64,000 nt of DNA. Source: Diphasiastrum complanatum (lineage: Eukaryota; Streptophyta; Lycopodiopsida; Lycopodiales; Lycopodiaceae). The stretch is taken from NCBI GenBank assembly GCA_029204225.1, contig CM055112.1:25747922-25811921 (forward strand), written 5' to 3'. Below are positions 9,977 to 21,372 of the stretch, in pieces (the first letter of the stretch is position 1; each line of letters begins with the position of its first letter). The notes under the pieces were generated by a model that saw only the letters and a list, made by a program, of their open reading frames with translations, ran no database searches and was not told the origin of the DNA. A program made the translations under genes and the position numbers.

Positions 9977-12900
9977 AAGTCGTCACATGTGCAGGAGTGT
10001 TTTGCTGAAAGTGAAGGAAGGAATAAAAGAAGATCCACTTGGCGTGCTGAGCGGTTGGGATCGTGTGAGACAACCTGACTTTTGTTCCTGGGGAGGAGTA
10101 GGCTGTGATGTCTCAAAGAAGAGGGTGGTGTCTCTGAATCTATCACGCAGTGAACTCGCGGGTGAACTCACTGCATCTGTCGGGAACCTCACTTTCCTTG
10201 TGGTGATAGATCTATCTTTTAATAGATTCAGGGGGGCAGTACCAGCGCCCGCCTTGAGTCTGTGCAGGTATCTCGCCACTATTGATCTCAGCTTCAACTC
10301 CTTCTCAGGGCCGATACCACCTGAATTGGGCCAGCTTGGCCATCTAAATATCCTACGACTGACTGGTAATGCCGGATTGAATGGCTCCATTCCGCGAGAG
10401 ATTGGAGACAATTGCACCAGACTCACAGCTTTAGAGATTGGGCAGACCAACATATCTGGAAGCATTCCTTTCAGCTTAGAAAAATGTTTGCAGCTTGTTA
10501 CACTAGCCTTGTTTACCAACCTAAATCTCGGCGGTACCATCCCAGGTGAGTTGGGCTCACTGCGGAACTTGAAGGTTCTTGATCTGAGCAATAATAGCCT
10601 GATAGGAGGTATACCATCAAGTATCGGCAATCTTTATCAACTCGAGCGTCTTGATTTGCGATGGAACTTTTTAAACGGTGCTATTCCCAGTCATCTGGGT
10701 CAACTCTCAAAACTGCAAATTCTGGCTCTAGATGGGAACAACTTCAATGGTAGTGTCCTTGAGGTGCTTGGCCAGCTATCCGAGCTGCAGAATATGACTC
10801 TGAGCTCCAACTTGTTAACTGGAAATATCTCGACAGAAATTTGGATTAACATGTCAAAATTGGAAGTCCTCAACCTTGGAAACAATTCGTTGGAGGGGAC
10901 TATTCCAGAAACACTGGCTAAGTTGCGTTCTTTGAGGATTTTGTGGATGCCCAACAACCTGCTGATGGGAGATCTTCCAGCGGCTCTGGGAAGCCTGGGA
11001 AATCTGACTTATTTGAGCTTTGAGCAAAACAGCATCAGAGGGACAATACCAGACAGTTTTGCACAGCTGCATGCTCTAACGACGTTAAATCTTGGGGGTA
11101 ATCGATTAGCTGGCGAAGTTCCATGGCCTGTACTTGGTGCACTGTCTACGTTACAAAACCTTTCGCTGTACAGCAACAAATTTAATGGCACTCTACCTTC
11201 CGACTATGGAAAACTGTCGCAGTTAAATGAGCTGAACCTGGCCAACAATACGTTGACAGGCCATATTCCTGAAGAGCTTTGCAACTCTCTCAGAAACTTG
11301 GCAGTGTTACACTTGGAAACGAATTCCTTCGAAGGACCCCTTCCTTCTTCGATCGGGATGTGTTATCAACTCCAGATCCTGCGGATCGCGTCCAATAGAC
11401 TGAGAGGAGAAATACCACGCTCTATTGGAAATTGTTCCGAGCTGAGAGTCATTTCAGCTTGGAATAACTCGTTCTTCGGAGAGATACCACACGAGATTGG
11501 GAATCTGAGCTACTTGACATTATTTAATTTTGATATTAACAACCTGAATGGCTCTCTTCCGGAAGAATTGGGACAGCTATCTCAGATGCAACACCTTTCG
11601 ATGTCCTTAAACGCATTCAGTGGCCCCGTTCCCAAGCAGCTCGGCCAACTTTCTCAACTTCAGTTCTTGAATCTGGGCAGCAGTTTCTTGAGTGGTAGTA
11701 TTCCTCCGGAGCTATTTAACTCCACTTTTAATCTAGAAGAGATTCACCTTGACCAGAATTTGTTAACAGGAGAAATTCCTGAGTCTATAGCAAACGCGTA
11801 CTCCCTTACAATCTTGTGGTTTCATCACAACAAGCTCAATGGAACCATACCTTCTGTGATCGGGAATATGCGCAATCTGTCAACCTTGTCTCTTGGCAAC
11901 AACACCCTTACAGGTCGCATTCCAGAGTCTCTTGCGAATCTAAACAAGCTTAAAAACTTAGATCTCGCAATGAACAACTTCACCGGTGAGATCCCGTCTT
12001 TTCTCGCCAATCTTACACAATTGCAATCCATTTGGCTCCATAGCAACGCTCTGTATGGACAAATACCATCCTGGATAGGTAACCTTAGCCAATTGCAATA
12101 TCTCTACCTGGGCAACAATAACTTCCAGGGATCCATTCCTGAGCAGCTTGGCGAGTTGTCGCAGTTGTGGTACCTCGCCTTGGATAGGAACAACCTCTCT
12201 GGTACCATTCCACAGAGCCTGAGCAAGCTTTCCCAACTGCAGTTCCTTGACCTCGCGTCCAATACACTGAGTGGCAAAATTTTGATTGATTTCTCCAATT
12301 TTTCTTCCGGTAACAACCTGACTTTGCTCTTAGGCGCCAATCAGCTGACTGGTCGTTTTCCGGGATCATTGCAAAACTGCTCGTTAAAAATTCTGGACTT
12401 GAGCGACAACCACCTCAGCGGGGCTCTGCCAGCATTCTCCAACGAAACGTTTCTTTCTCGACCGATACTAAATCTAGAGGTACTAAGCCTTCGATCCAAC
12501 AATTTCAGTGGGGAAGTGCCGGCTTGGATTTGGAGTCTGCAGCAATTGGAGCTCCTTGACCTTTCCCAGAACTCTTTCACGGGTCGAATCCCACGCGATT
12601 TTAGCCGCTTACACGGCCTCAATTCCATCCAGAAAGAGTTGCAGAGTTGCACACGTGATGACATTAGCCCTTATGAGCATAAACAGGTTCTGGTATTCGA
12701 GGTGGCTTTCGATGTGAAGGGAGGATTTCTTACCTACACCTATGTGTGCTCATCCAATACGATGCTGGATCTGTCAAATAACAAGTTAGAGGGTGAGATT
12801 CCCCCTGAATTGAATCAGCTTATCGGTTTGAGACTGTTGAACCTTTCCTACAACACACTTAGTGGGCAGCTAGCTAACAATTTAGCACCACTCTCGTTAC

Positions 12901-13155
12901 TGGAGCAGCTGGATATCTCTCACAACAACCTCTCAGGTCCATTCCCATCTTCTCTTTCGCAGCTTAATTCCTTGGGAGTCCTGGACATCTCAGCAAACAA
13001 CTTTTGGGGCACAATCCCAGTTGAAAATGGCTTCGATACCAGATTCAACTCCTCATCGTTTTCGCCTGGAAATCCTGGTCTGTGCGGGCTTCCTCTTTCC
13101 AAGCTCTGCAATAACAGTTCCCAGACGACATCCAGCCCACGGTCAGCTCAAGCAG
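9977..13155 (+). CDS. LRR receptor kinase, exon 2 (LRR ectodomain)
   Basis: Exon 2 follows acceptor TTTCAG at 9971-9976. A second in-frame acceptor (TGTGCAG, ending 9994) would drop six residues. The protein has an N-terminal LRR cap (DFCSWGGVGCD), then roughly 35 plant-type LRRs of about 24 residues with the LxxLxLxxNxLxGxIP pattern and many N-glycosylation sites. An LRR-interrupting island of about 60 residues (about 12610-12760, around SCTRDDISPYEHKQ and FDVKGGFLTYTYVC) comes before the last four repeats, as in PSKR/BRI1-like receptors and receptor-like proteins. The C-terminal cap is NPGLCGLPLSKLC. The exon ends at CAG|GTGAGG (donor 13156-13157), phase 1. Unspliced reading stops at 13224-13226. 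It has no internal stop and is probably under coding constraint. The ligand cannot be predicted. Confidence 0.93.
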
Positions 13156-13402
13156 GTGAGGCAATCCATAGAAATCTTACAGACTTCATAAGTGGGTGCG
13201 TGATTCATTTATATGTATGTGATTAGAATCAGCCAATTCAATAAATAGGGCAACATATTTAGTCGAACTTGGCGATCATGGAAGTTGGAGGTGAGTTGGT
13301 ATTAAAGTCTAATATATTTCCTTTTCAGTTACCTTTATTCGCTGTGAATCTCTAACAGTCAACCAACACAAACAACTAATGCTCTGGAATGCTTGGCCAC
13401 AG
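13156..13402 (+). other. Receptor-kinase intron 2
   Basis: A 247-bp intron with GTGAGG donor and GGCCACAG acceptor. It lies between the LRR C-terminal cap and the transmembrane segment and is phase 1 on both sides. Confidence 0.8.
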
Positions 13403-14152
13403 GTGAACATACTCACACATGGATCTACGCCGTACCTGCTACAGCCGTTGTTGCCCTTGCAGTTCTGGGCATGGGAGTAATATGGTGGCTAAAACGTATC
13501 AAGGCGCGACGTCCAATAACACTCTTCTCATCAGAAGTTAATTTTTTTTTACATCATGGCTTCAAGACCAGTGTGGAGAACATCACTTCTGCGATAGAGG
13601 CATTGAGCCTCGAAAATCGCCTGGGATCCGGTACTAGAAGCACTGTCTACAAAGCGGTTTTGCCTGGGGATCTTATCATAGCAGTGAAGAAAATTGAACT
13701 AGATGATGATGATGGGAACGACGACTTGGGAGCCAGAGAGGATTTCGATCGTGAGATACAGACACTGGGAAAGCTGCGCCATCGAAATCTTGTAAAGCTT
13801 TTCGGAATGTACTCCAAGTCAAACTCGAAAGCATTGCTGCTGGAATATATGCCAAATGGGAGCCTCCATAAGCAGCTGCACGAGCTAGAGGGCAATGCAA
13901 AGTCTCAGCAGCTTTGTAATTGGGAGACACGCCTCAACATAGCGATCGGGATTGCAGACGCCATAGTGTACCTACATCAGCATTCTCATCAACCCATCAT
14001 TCATTTAGACTTGAAGCCCAGCAACATTCTTCTCGACTCCGATTTTATCCCAAAAGTTGCAGACTTTGGGATCGCCAAATTTGTTAAGCATCCTAGTACA
14101 GGAGAAGCTTCAGCATCCAGGCTCTACGGTACCTCAGGATACATCCCTCCAG
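13403..14152 (+). CDS. LRR receptor kinase, exon 3 (TM and kinase N-lobe)
   Basis: It starts after acceptor CACAG (13402) in phase with exon 2. A single transmembrane helix (WIYAVPATAVVALAVLGMG) is followed by a basic stop-transfer (KRIKARR). The kinase domain has the glycine loop LGSGTRSTVYKAV, catalytic Lys in IAVKK (codon 13687-13689), the helix-C Glu in FDREIQTLGKLRHRN, the catalytic loop HLDLKPSN and ADFGIAKF. The Arg before the catalytic Asp is Leu (codon 14005-14007), so this is a non-RD kinase, a class in which many pattern-recognition receptors fall. It ends in the activation segment GTSGYIPP at CCAG|GTATGA (donor 14153-14154) with one base of the Glu codon left. Read on without splicing, the frame stops nine codons later. 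Rice Xa21 also carries an intron within its kinase-coding region. Confidence 0.92.
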
Positions 14153-14155
14153 GTA

Positions 14156-15094
14156 TGACGCTCTTCTCAAACCCACGCTGAAAATCTCTCCAGGGAAAGC
14201 CTTGTGTGTTTTCTTCTTTTTCTGTTTCTTACAGCTTTGGTTTGTTCTGATTCTATCATTGTAGGCTGCAGTCTCTTGTCTGTTCTAAGCAAAAGGCAAT
14301 TCTCATAAAAAACTGTAGTACAACTTGACACAAAAGTAGCTCATCTGTGTAGAATTCCCAATAAAAGGAGTAGCATACATTTAACTGCCTTTTACCAAGT
14401 GTACAATACAAAAGACATATGTATATTGTGCACGATCTCCCAGGTAGCATTTGAAAGAGGTCTACCATGCCACGTGACCAAGTACTCACAAATTAGCCAA
14501 TTGCGCAAACACAGTTGCCATCGGTCCACGCCTCATGCTGACCCACGGATCATATCTTCCTGCTCTTGCAAAGCACTCAAGTCATTTAAGAGCAAGTTAT
14601 TGTCATCATGTGAAACCCGTCTTAAGGTAGAGTACTTCAATACTTGGAGAAATACCATATTTCCTACCATGGACTCTCTCTCTCTATGATTCTGAATATG
14701 TCTTAGCTTGATCTGTCATTTGCCTAACATTTCTCCTGGCTAACTTAAGCATTTCACTTATTTGAGTTAGAAAACTAGTCACACTAGGAACTTTCCAAGG
14801 AATTCCTACCATAACAACACTTGGCTTGACAAGATCTTAACTTACTAGGATCGGCTAATGAGTGCAGTGCTTTTTTCCACATTGTGTAGAGAAATCAAAT
14901 CTATTGGCAGCTTTGAGATTCATCATCAAATATAATATTTTGATCTAAGATTTAGGTGTTTAAAAAGTGTATTTTTAGGTCTGATCAAAGATCAAAATGT
15001 GGTGAGATGGACTGATGTTGTTTAGCTTGTAGTGGTCAATTTGCTCATTTTGAGTGTAGAATTTACAAAGTTGTGTGAGACTCAAATTGATCCT
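14156..15094. other. Intron sequence without recognised repeats
   Basis: Ordinary AT-rich intron or 3'-flanking-like DNA. No coding family or repeat was seen. The small ORFs here have no recognisable content. Confidence 0.45.
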
Positions 15095-15822
15095 TGTGAG
15101 AAATTTTTAAAAAATTGACAAATATAGCTTGATCAAAACAATGTAAATTGTACATAGGTGGGTCCCACACTTGTGAGTCCATGTTATCATGTGTGTGGGC
15201 TACCTAGATAGATTAGATATCATTCATAGGGTTAGTTAGGTTTGGTCACAATTCCTAAATTAAAACCAAATTCTTTGAATCATGGAGGTGGATTACCAAA
15301 CTAGCCACCAACTTGGCAAAACTCTAGGGTTAGCTAAGATTGACAAATGAAGAACTTAAGGAGGCTTGAGAAGTTCAATCTACTTTGTGATCAATGATTT
15401 TCTCAAGAGTAGTCAATAGAGTGAAAAATTGTCAAGTAGTCTAGCTTCAAATCTCTTTTGATCCTTACCAGTTCTCAAGAAGAGAGTGAATTAGACCTAA
15501 GTGAGTCTAGAAGTAGTGTTTGGATCTAAGAAAGTCGATTTTTAGCTCAAGCTTGAGTGCTCTATTCTTGGTGAATTAGGCAAGACAATTTTTCCAAGCA
15601 TTATTGACATTGGTGAGGAGAGTGAAATAGATAGTGATCAAGACCTTTGTGGATCTTGATATAACTTTGTGTAAGTCACTAAAAGGTTGCAAACACCTTG
15701 GTTTTCACCTCTAATCACAACTCACATGTGTGTACTTTGTGTACCACAATATTTTTTCCATGGAAGCTAGTGGAAGGAAGATTGATTAAGTTGGAAGCTA
15801 ATGTTGTTTTGAGAGTGCGAAC

Positions 15823-16392
15823 TTGGCAAAGGAGGAGATCACTCAAGTGGAGACCTTGTCAAAGTGTGATATTGCTAGCATTGAGGAGGAGCATCAAAGA
15901 GAGGAAGATATTGAGAATCAGCCTCAAAATCCGAGAGCTCCAAGGAGGTTTTCAATGACAAAGGCCGAGTCATCAAATTGCATGCAAATTTTCCATTCAA
16001 GTGTGCATCTTGCAACGGTGGAGAGCATTGGAGATGCTAATATCTTTGATTTATTCATAGATAGTGTTAGTAGACATGAAGTGACTTGTATCTTATCTTT
16101 AAGATTGATGATGTTTAGTACTTTATGTATATATGACAAGACAATGAAGTTGAATGCTTTCCAATTTACATTTGTCGTTGATATAGCAATTTCATTGGAT
16201 AACTATTTGTGTAATAGTTTGGAAAATGGTGTCATAAAAGGAAAAACATCATTCAATGAAATGTACTTGAAATTCTTTGAGTCTACATGCTTTGTGCATG
16301 ATCATTCCAATGTAAGGACCAAAGATTATCCTAATTCAATTATAGGAATAATGGTAGTGTTTTGCTCTTCAAGTAGAGATTGTAGAATCTAG
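15823..16392 (+). CDS. ORF in the non-autonomous LTR element
   Basis: A 189-residue ORF with an acidic N-terminal third (EEHQREEDIENQPQNP) and a basic RAPRRF motif, followed by a hydrophobic, Cys-containing stretch. No gag, protease or polymerase motif is visible. The same frame continues after a TAG into the next ORF, whose PRTPRRPSKSK segment echoes RAPRRF, suggesting an internally duplicated element protein. Function unknown. It is possibly a remnant of a polyprotein linker. Confidence 0.3.
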   Translation: MAKEEITQVETLSKCDIASIEEEHQREEDIENQPQNPRAPRRFSMTKAESSNCMQIFHSSVHLATVESIGDANIFDLFIDSVSRHEVTCILSLRLMMFSTLCIYDKTMKLNAFQFTFVVDIAISLDNYLCNSLENGVIKGKTSFNEMYLKFFESTCFVHDHSNVRTKDYPNSIIGIMVVFCSSSRDCRI

Positions 16393-16800
16393 ATGTTTTT
16401 CACCAAAGAAGTTCTCAATGGTGGAAATGTGATCTTTCATGAGTGGAAGACCAACAAACTTGAAGAAGCACCTTTGGATCAGCACCTTATTCAACTCATT
16501 GATGGAGAGGAGCCGACTCAAGTGCAAGTTAAAAGTGAAGGGCCGAGAACTCCAAGGAGGCCTTCAAAGTCCAAGATGGAGATATCAAGGCTAAAGTTCA
16601 TTGGCAAAAGAAGGAAAGGTGAGGAGAGTGACATCTCTCATGCATTCATCAATCCATTTGATGTTGCTCTATGTGAGCAAAGGTTCTTGAAGACAAGGGA
16701 CTGTCATAATCATGGAGAGATCATCAAGATCATGGAGGTAGAGCAAGTTCTTGGCATACTCAACTCAGAATTCATCTTTACTCTCTTAAATCCATTTTGA
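16393..16800 (+). CDS. Continuation ORF in the non-autonomous LTR element
   Basis: A 135-residue frame in phase with the ORF ending at 16392 and separated from it by a single stop. It contains the phrase PRTPRRPSKSKMEISRLK, related to the upstream RAPRRF region, and DEWKT/EEPTQVQ-like acidic stretches. Polyproteins of copia elements carry similar proline/basic linkers between integrase and RT, so it may be a relic of one. No catalytic motif was found. Confidence 0.3.
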   Translation: MFFTKEVLNGGNVIFHEWKTNKLEEAPLDQHLIQLIDGEEPTQVQVKSEGPRTPRRPSKSKMEISRLKFIGKRRKGEESDISHAFINPFDVALCEQRFLKTRDCHNHGEIIKIMEVEQVLGILNSEFIFTLLNPF

Positions 16801-17278
16801 GAGAACATGATCCAATTCTTATCCTTATGTTTAGTTATGGATCAGCATTCATTCTTGCATTTTATGCTAAATATCTCCTCTTTCATGAATGCAAGAAGAT
16901 TTGACAATTCTAATCTAGAATTGGATTTGTAGCCATCAAGGCTCAATAATATGAATCAAGCAAAGCAAGTTGTTTTTGAAAACATTATCTATACACTTAG
17001 TAGCTTAATTGATGTATCATCAAGTGCACAAAATGTCTAAAATGTCTTGGAATTCATAGCTTCGCATGATGTTTAGTTTTGAAGTGTGCTACATGTATAT
17101 AAAGACACATCTATGGAACATCTTGTAAGGGATCCTTTAAGAGGTGGTGAAAGATCCTTCATGAACATCATTCTCTATTAAGTCTCAAAAGTTTCTTGTT
17201 TGTAACTGGATTTTTTAAAATGCTTCCAAATTATTCATTCGTCAAGCAAAGAGAGTTGTAAATAGATCAAGCTAAATT
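16801..17278. other. Non-coding 3' internal part of the LTR element
   Basis: No coding signature. The stretch leads to the polypurine tract at 17279-17288. Confidence 0.4.
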
Positions 17279-17504
17279 GGAGGTGGAGTGTGAGAAATTG
17301 TCAAAAAATTGGCAAATCTAGCTTGATCAAAACCATGTAAATTGTACATAGGTGGGTCCCACATGTGTGATTCCATGTTGCCATGTGTGTAGGCTACCCT
17401 AGATAGGTTAGATATCATTCATAGGGTTCGTTAGGTTCGTTTGGTCATAATTCCTAAATCATAGGATCAACTTCCTTGAATCATGGAGGTGGACCGAGCC
17501 ACCA

Positions 17505-18276
17505 TGTTGGAGGATTTGCGGATCCCAAGACAACACTAACCCTAGCTAATAAGTGAGAGGGATTTGTAACCCTGTGTGTGTAAGTCCAACCCGATGATCA
17601 CATAGTTATTTGATAATTAGAAAGTCAACAAAAGGACTTAAGGCCTTTTTGCGGGACTTTTAATGTCACAGGCCTAAATGTCAAGTTAGTGAATAAAGTT
17701 GGGACTCCCACCAAAATTGGTTCAAATTCAAATTGGTTCCCTCCAATTATTGAATGGGTTCCCACTCTTTTTGAAATATGAATAGTTAGGGAGGTAGAAA
17801 TGGGCCAATAGGATTTTGAGGCCAAGGCCCTCCTCTCCACTATAAATAGAGGCAAACTAGAGTTGCTCCTCATGTTCAAATCTTCATTTCAATATAAGCA
17901 TATTGGCTCTCTTATGAAATGGAGTTGTGAATGTCCTTGCTCTTTATCCTTTTTCCTCCATCTCTCATGCTTAATTTGTTGTATTTGCTAATTGTTAGAT
18001 CTGAATGTTATTGGGATTGTATGCTCTTATGATTTTTGTGAGAGAGAAAGGGAGGGAGAGAGAAGCAAGTATCTATCTCATTGTGGATTGTAGTGTTAAT
18101 GTGTAGTGTTAGCGGATGTTAGTGTTAATTGTGGATCATCTATGCATGTTGGATTTGATTTATGTTATCGCTCGCTCTCATGGGATCGAACCTTGGCGTG
18201 ACGACTAACTTCATCACCTTGATGCTTGTGTGCTGGATCTTGGGTTGAGGATAGTATAGGAAATCGAGCCACTATA
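17505..18276 (+). repeat. Gypsy 5' LTR (copy 1)
   Basis: It begins TGTTGGAGGATTTGCGG and ends ..CCACTATA just before a primer site with TTGGCGCC (about 18279-18298), the type used by Athila/Tat-like gypsy elements. It is homologous to 34514-35274 (same strand) and 43393-43578 (opposite strand). It contains a TATA box (ctataaatag near 17840). It is inserted into the 3' LTR of the element starting at 15095. Confidence 0.8.
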
Positions 18277-19646
18277 ATCTTGGCGCCATTTCCGGGGAGC
18301 TACACCAATTTCTCATATTGCAACATAATGAATGGATGTTAGCTTGCATTAGGCATCTTGTTTTGACATGAATAGGGTTAAAATTGCTTTTAGGATTAAA
18401 ATTGGAGTGATTTTGTTTGATTTGAGTGGATCTTCTTGTTTGAAATCTAATTTTATTGTTGAATAGGGATAGCTATTTAGATCACAATTCTTAAGATCCA
18501 TTTGGAATTAAGAAATCAGAAAAAACAACAAAACTCGGTCAATTTTGTCAAATTTGAACAAAAAGAAGGTAAAATCATCATCAGATCTGATAACTTTTTA
18601 TCCTCTTACAGGAAACCTTTGCCGAGTTGTAGAAAGCTTTGGTTTCACTCACATATATTTCAGATTGAAGGGCGAACATTAATTCCTAGCATATTTGCAG
18701 AAACATCAGAAAAACTATCAAAAAACACCAAAAAATCATCAAAACCCCTAAAAATACAGAAAAATATCCTTCGTCCGTTTCACTGTGCATAGGTGTGATT
18801 CAGATCTATGTACTGCCAGGTCGAAAAACAATAATACAAAAAATAGAAGGCGAAAGTGACTGTTCATCTAGTTGCTGGTAACCTTTTGTGAAAAATTTAC
18901 GACTTTCTGCAAAAATATCAGTTCTCTGAGAAGAACCTTCACCTAAACCTTTGTCAAAGTCTGTGTCAGTCCCACTTACTATTTTTTAGAATCAGTAAGT
19001 TGGGCAAAGGTTTTCCAAAGATCAATTGTCATATTGTCATATTTTTGTCAAAAAAGCCTCTTTTTTGCAAAAATACCAGTATTACTCTTGATTTCTTGCC
19101 ATATCCTTCGTCGAGCTTTTGAGGATTATAAATATAGTAATTTACCATTTGTGAGTTCGGCAAAGATTAGATCTATTAGGATCTTCCAAAAAGTCAATTT
19201 TTACTCTCACCAAGCTACCAAACCCCAATGTTTGTCAAAAATAACCTTTGTTAGTTCTACCACATATTTATCTGAGTCAGATTTTGTCGACAAAGATTAA
19301 TTTTATCATGTTTGTCAATAAACATCCAGGTTAGTGATTTTTACCACAAATAATAGTGAAGAACCTTCGTCGAGTCTACTTTCAGCCAGAAAATCTTCAC
19401 CAATACTCTTTTTAGTTCTGATTTACCAGATCTAGCCTCTGTCAAATTTTTGACCCATTCTGATAGTGATTCTGAAAAATCTTCATTTTTAGTTTCAATC
19501 ACTTGAACAAGATCTATTTTTCAAAAATAAAAAATCTGACTATTTCCAAGTGATAAAATTTTTATAGACCTGATCTGTACTGAGATAAGATTTTTGTTGA
19601 AAAATCTAGATCCAATCTCATTTTCGGATTTACGTAATTTGGAATT
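18277..19646 (+). other. Gypsy leader and primer-binding region
   Basis: The primer site ATCTTGGCGCCATTTCCGGGG lies at its left end (the first two bases are a spacer). The rest is an untranslated leader rich in CTTCGTC/CAAAG motifs, similar in style to the inverted leader at 42240-43380 of the minus-strand sister element. Confidence 0.6.
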
Positions 19647-20519
19647 ATGGCTGAAGGAGGACCAATGAACCCACCACCAATTATTGTTAGAAGGTCTCCT
19701 CGTCTAGATATACCAAAGTACAATGGGTTATCTGATCCAATCAGATTCCTCTAGATCTTTTCTGAATAGTGTAGGGTTTATGGCAAAGTTTTTCCACAAG
19801 ATAAACTTAAGTTATTTCCTATGGCCTTAACTGGAGCTGCTCGAGATTGGTTTTATTACCAAGAGGAAGCAGAACGACAAGATTGAGAAGTGGTTAAAGC
19901 CGCTCTCATTACAAGATTTAAGTCCAAAAAATTTATGGAAGATCATTTTCTCCTTTTAAGTATAATTAAAATGGGAAAGAGAGAGGCAGTAAGAGATTAT
20001 ATTGAATGGGTCAACACCTCATATCTGAGTGATCTAATCAATGAAGATGCTTTGATTATGTGGTTTTTAGCAGGTCTACCAATTAGACGCGAGCTGAAAC
20101 ACCATACTAAATATTCTATGATACAAAGCGATATGGCTGATGCAATTCATAAGCAGGATGAATATTCTGACAATGAACCAAATGTTGGAATGTTGCCTTA
20201 TACAGCAGGGCAAACCACGACAACATCCACCACCATTGCATCAACGAATATCAATACTTTTGTCGAGAAGATGATCGATGAGTTTGAGAAATTGGGTCAA
20301 AAGCAGCAACTAGAAGAGATGTAGTCTCAACTTGATGAAAAGATCAAAGCCTTGGAAGGTTTCCATGGTAAAGCAAACAAAGAACCTAAAAAATTTGCAA
20401 AGACTTTTCCTTGTCAAAAAAATGTCTGGTGTGCAATTTGTGCGGGCAATCATACTATGAATGAATGTCCAACGTTGAAACAACGAATGACGAATACTAT
20501 TTGTCATTTGTGCACCTAG
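19647..20519 (+). pseudogene. Gypsy gag, broken
   Basis: The ATG at 19647 opens a gag frame: MAEGGPMNPPPIIVRRSPR, LDIPKYNGLSDPIRF, then the capsid-like segment KLFPMALTGAARDWF and a zinc knuckle CAICAGNHTMNEC close to the end. In-frame stops occur near 19753, 19768, 19885 and 20323, and the frame ends with TAG at 20517-20519 where an unrelated LTR fragment begins. The start is nearly the same as the gag start of the minus-strand sister at 42188. pol is absent, so the element is a stub. Confidence 0.8.
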
Positions 20520-20847
20520 AGATCCCTATGGCTTGCATTCACAAGGAAGCTAGAAGCTCTCACTTGCAAATGAGCCAAAAGCCTTCAAAAGTTCATGTCT
20601 CTTGCCTAGTTATAGACAATGTTCTTACTTAACTAAACATAAGTATCGTGAGGGATAGTTAACCCTTGTTAAGTATTTTTTAAACTATATTGGCCCTTAA
20701 TGGCCTATTATCCTTATTAATTACTTTGGAGGGCCTAAAAAGAGAACCGCCTTGTTATTAAGGCTAATAGCTCCTTTTGGGCCTACAAAGCTTACAATGG
20801 ATATTATATAGTCTTGAAAAGTATTGATGTACTAAAAGTACATGACA
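20519..20847 (-). repeat. LTR fragment of a minus-strand retroelement
   Basis: About 310 bp shared with 30018-30325 (shared landmarks: ctatggcttgcattcacaagg, gaagctctcacttgcaaatg, actttggagggcct, gatgtactaaaagtacat). The right end reads, on the minus strand, purine tract (agtaggagcag) then TGTCATGTACTTTTAG, i.e. the start of a 3' LTR. The left part is cut where the gypsy gag ends. Confidence 0.6.
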
Positions 20848-21372
20848 CTGCTCCTACTTAAACATTTTTGTCCTCAAAAATGAAGACGCTTGTCTGATCA
20901 GCTTGATCGCCTCAGTTAAGTAGTCATGATTGAGAATGTGTCATCCAAAAAACTTTATTGCCTCATTACAACTCCAAAGTTGTTGGAGGAAGTCCATTTG
21001 TTAGCTTCAGACTATAGTCTATGTTCCCATGAAGGAAAAATGATGGTCGAAGAAGAGTTTAATGAAGCACCATATTGCTTGTTTGCAACCAATCTGTATG
21101 GAATGGACAGAGTGTATCACGGCAATATCCTCTTTTGTCTGCTTCCTCGACATCATAACAAATTGGATGATCTATCCAATTCCTTTAGGATCATATTTTG
21201 GCATTGCATCCGGCTGGACTGACCTGAACATTTTGTCATCTTATTTGATGGTCACTTTGTTGTTCAATCCAAATGCTTCGATGATAACCATAAATCTTGC
21301 ACTTGAATTGTTAAGATCCCAAATGAAGGAATTATTGTCATGATCAATTTTCAATATAGGAACCAATACATT
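20848..21372 (-). other. 3' non-coding part of the minus-strand retroelement
   Basis: It lies between the ORF below and the 3' LTR. Minus-strand reading near the end gives phrases such as FLRTKM ahead of the purine tract. No domain is recognised. Confidence 0.35.

Larger units (their letters stand above)
15095..17504 (+). mobile_element. Non-autonomous LTR element, 3' LTR interrupted
   Basis: About 200 bp beginning TGTGAGAAATT at 15095 recurs at 17289-17497 (shared landmarks: tagcttgatcaaaac, gtacataggtgggtcccaca, tagatatcattcatagggtt, aatcatggaggtgga). The second copy is preceded by the purine tract ggaggtggag (17279-17288), so the pair reads as 5' and 3' LTRs of a plus-strand element. The internal part carries no gag or pol motif. 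The 3' LTR is cut at 17504 by the gypsy LTR beginning at 17505. The right edge of the 5' LTR and the primer site were not found. Confidence 0.65.

Noticed and set aside
10000-13100. Minus-strand ORFs inside the LRR exon (e.g. 9983-10630, 12341-12664)
   Set aside because: Shadows of the strongly periodic LRR coding sequence on the other strand.
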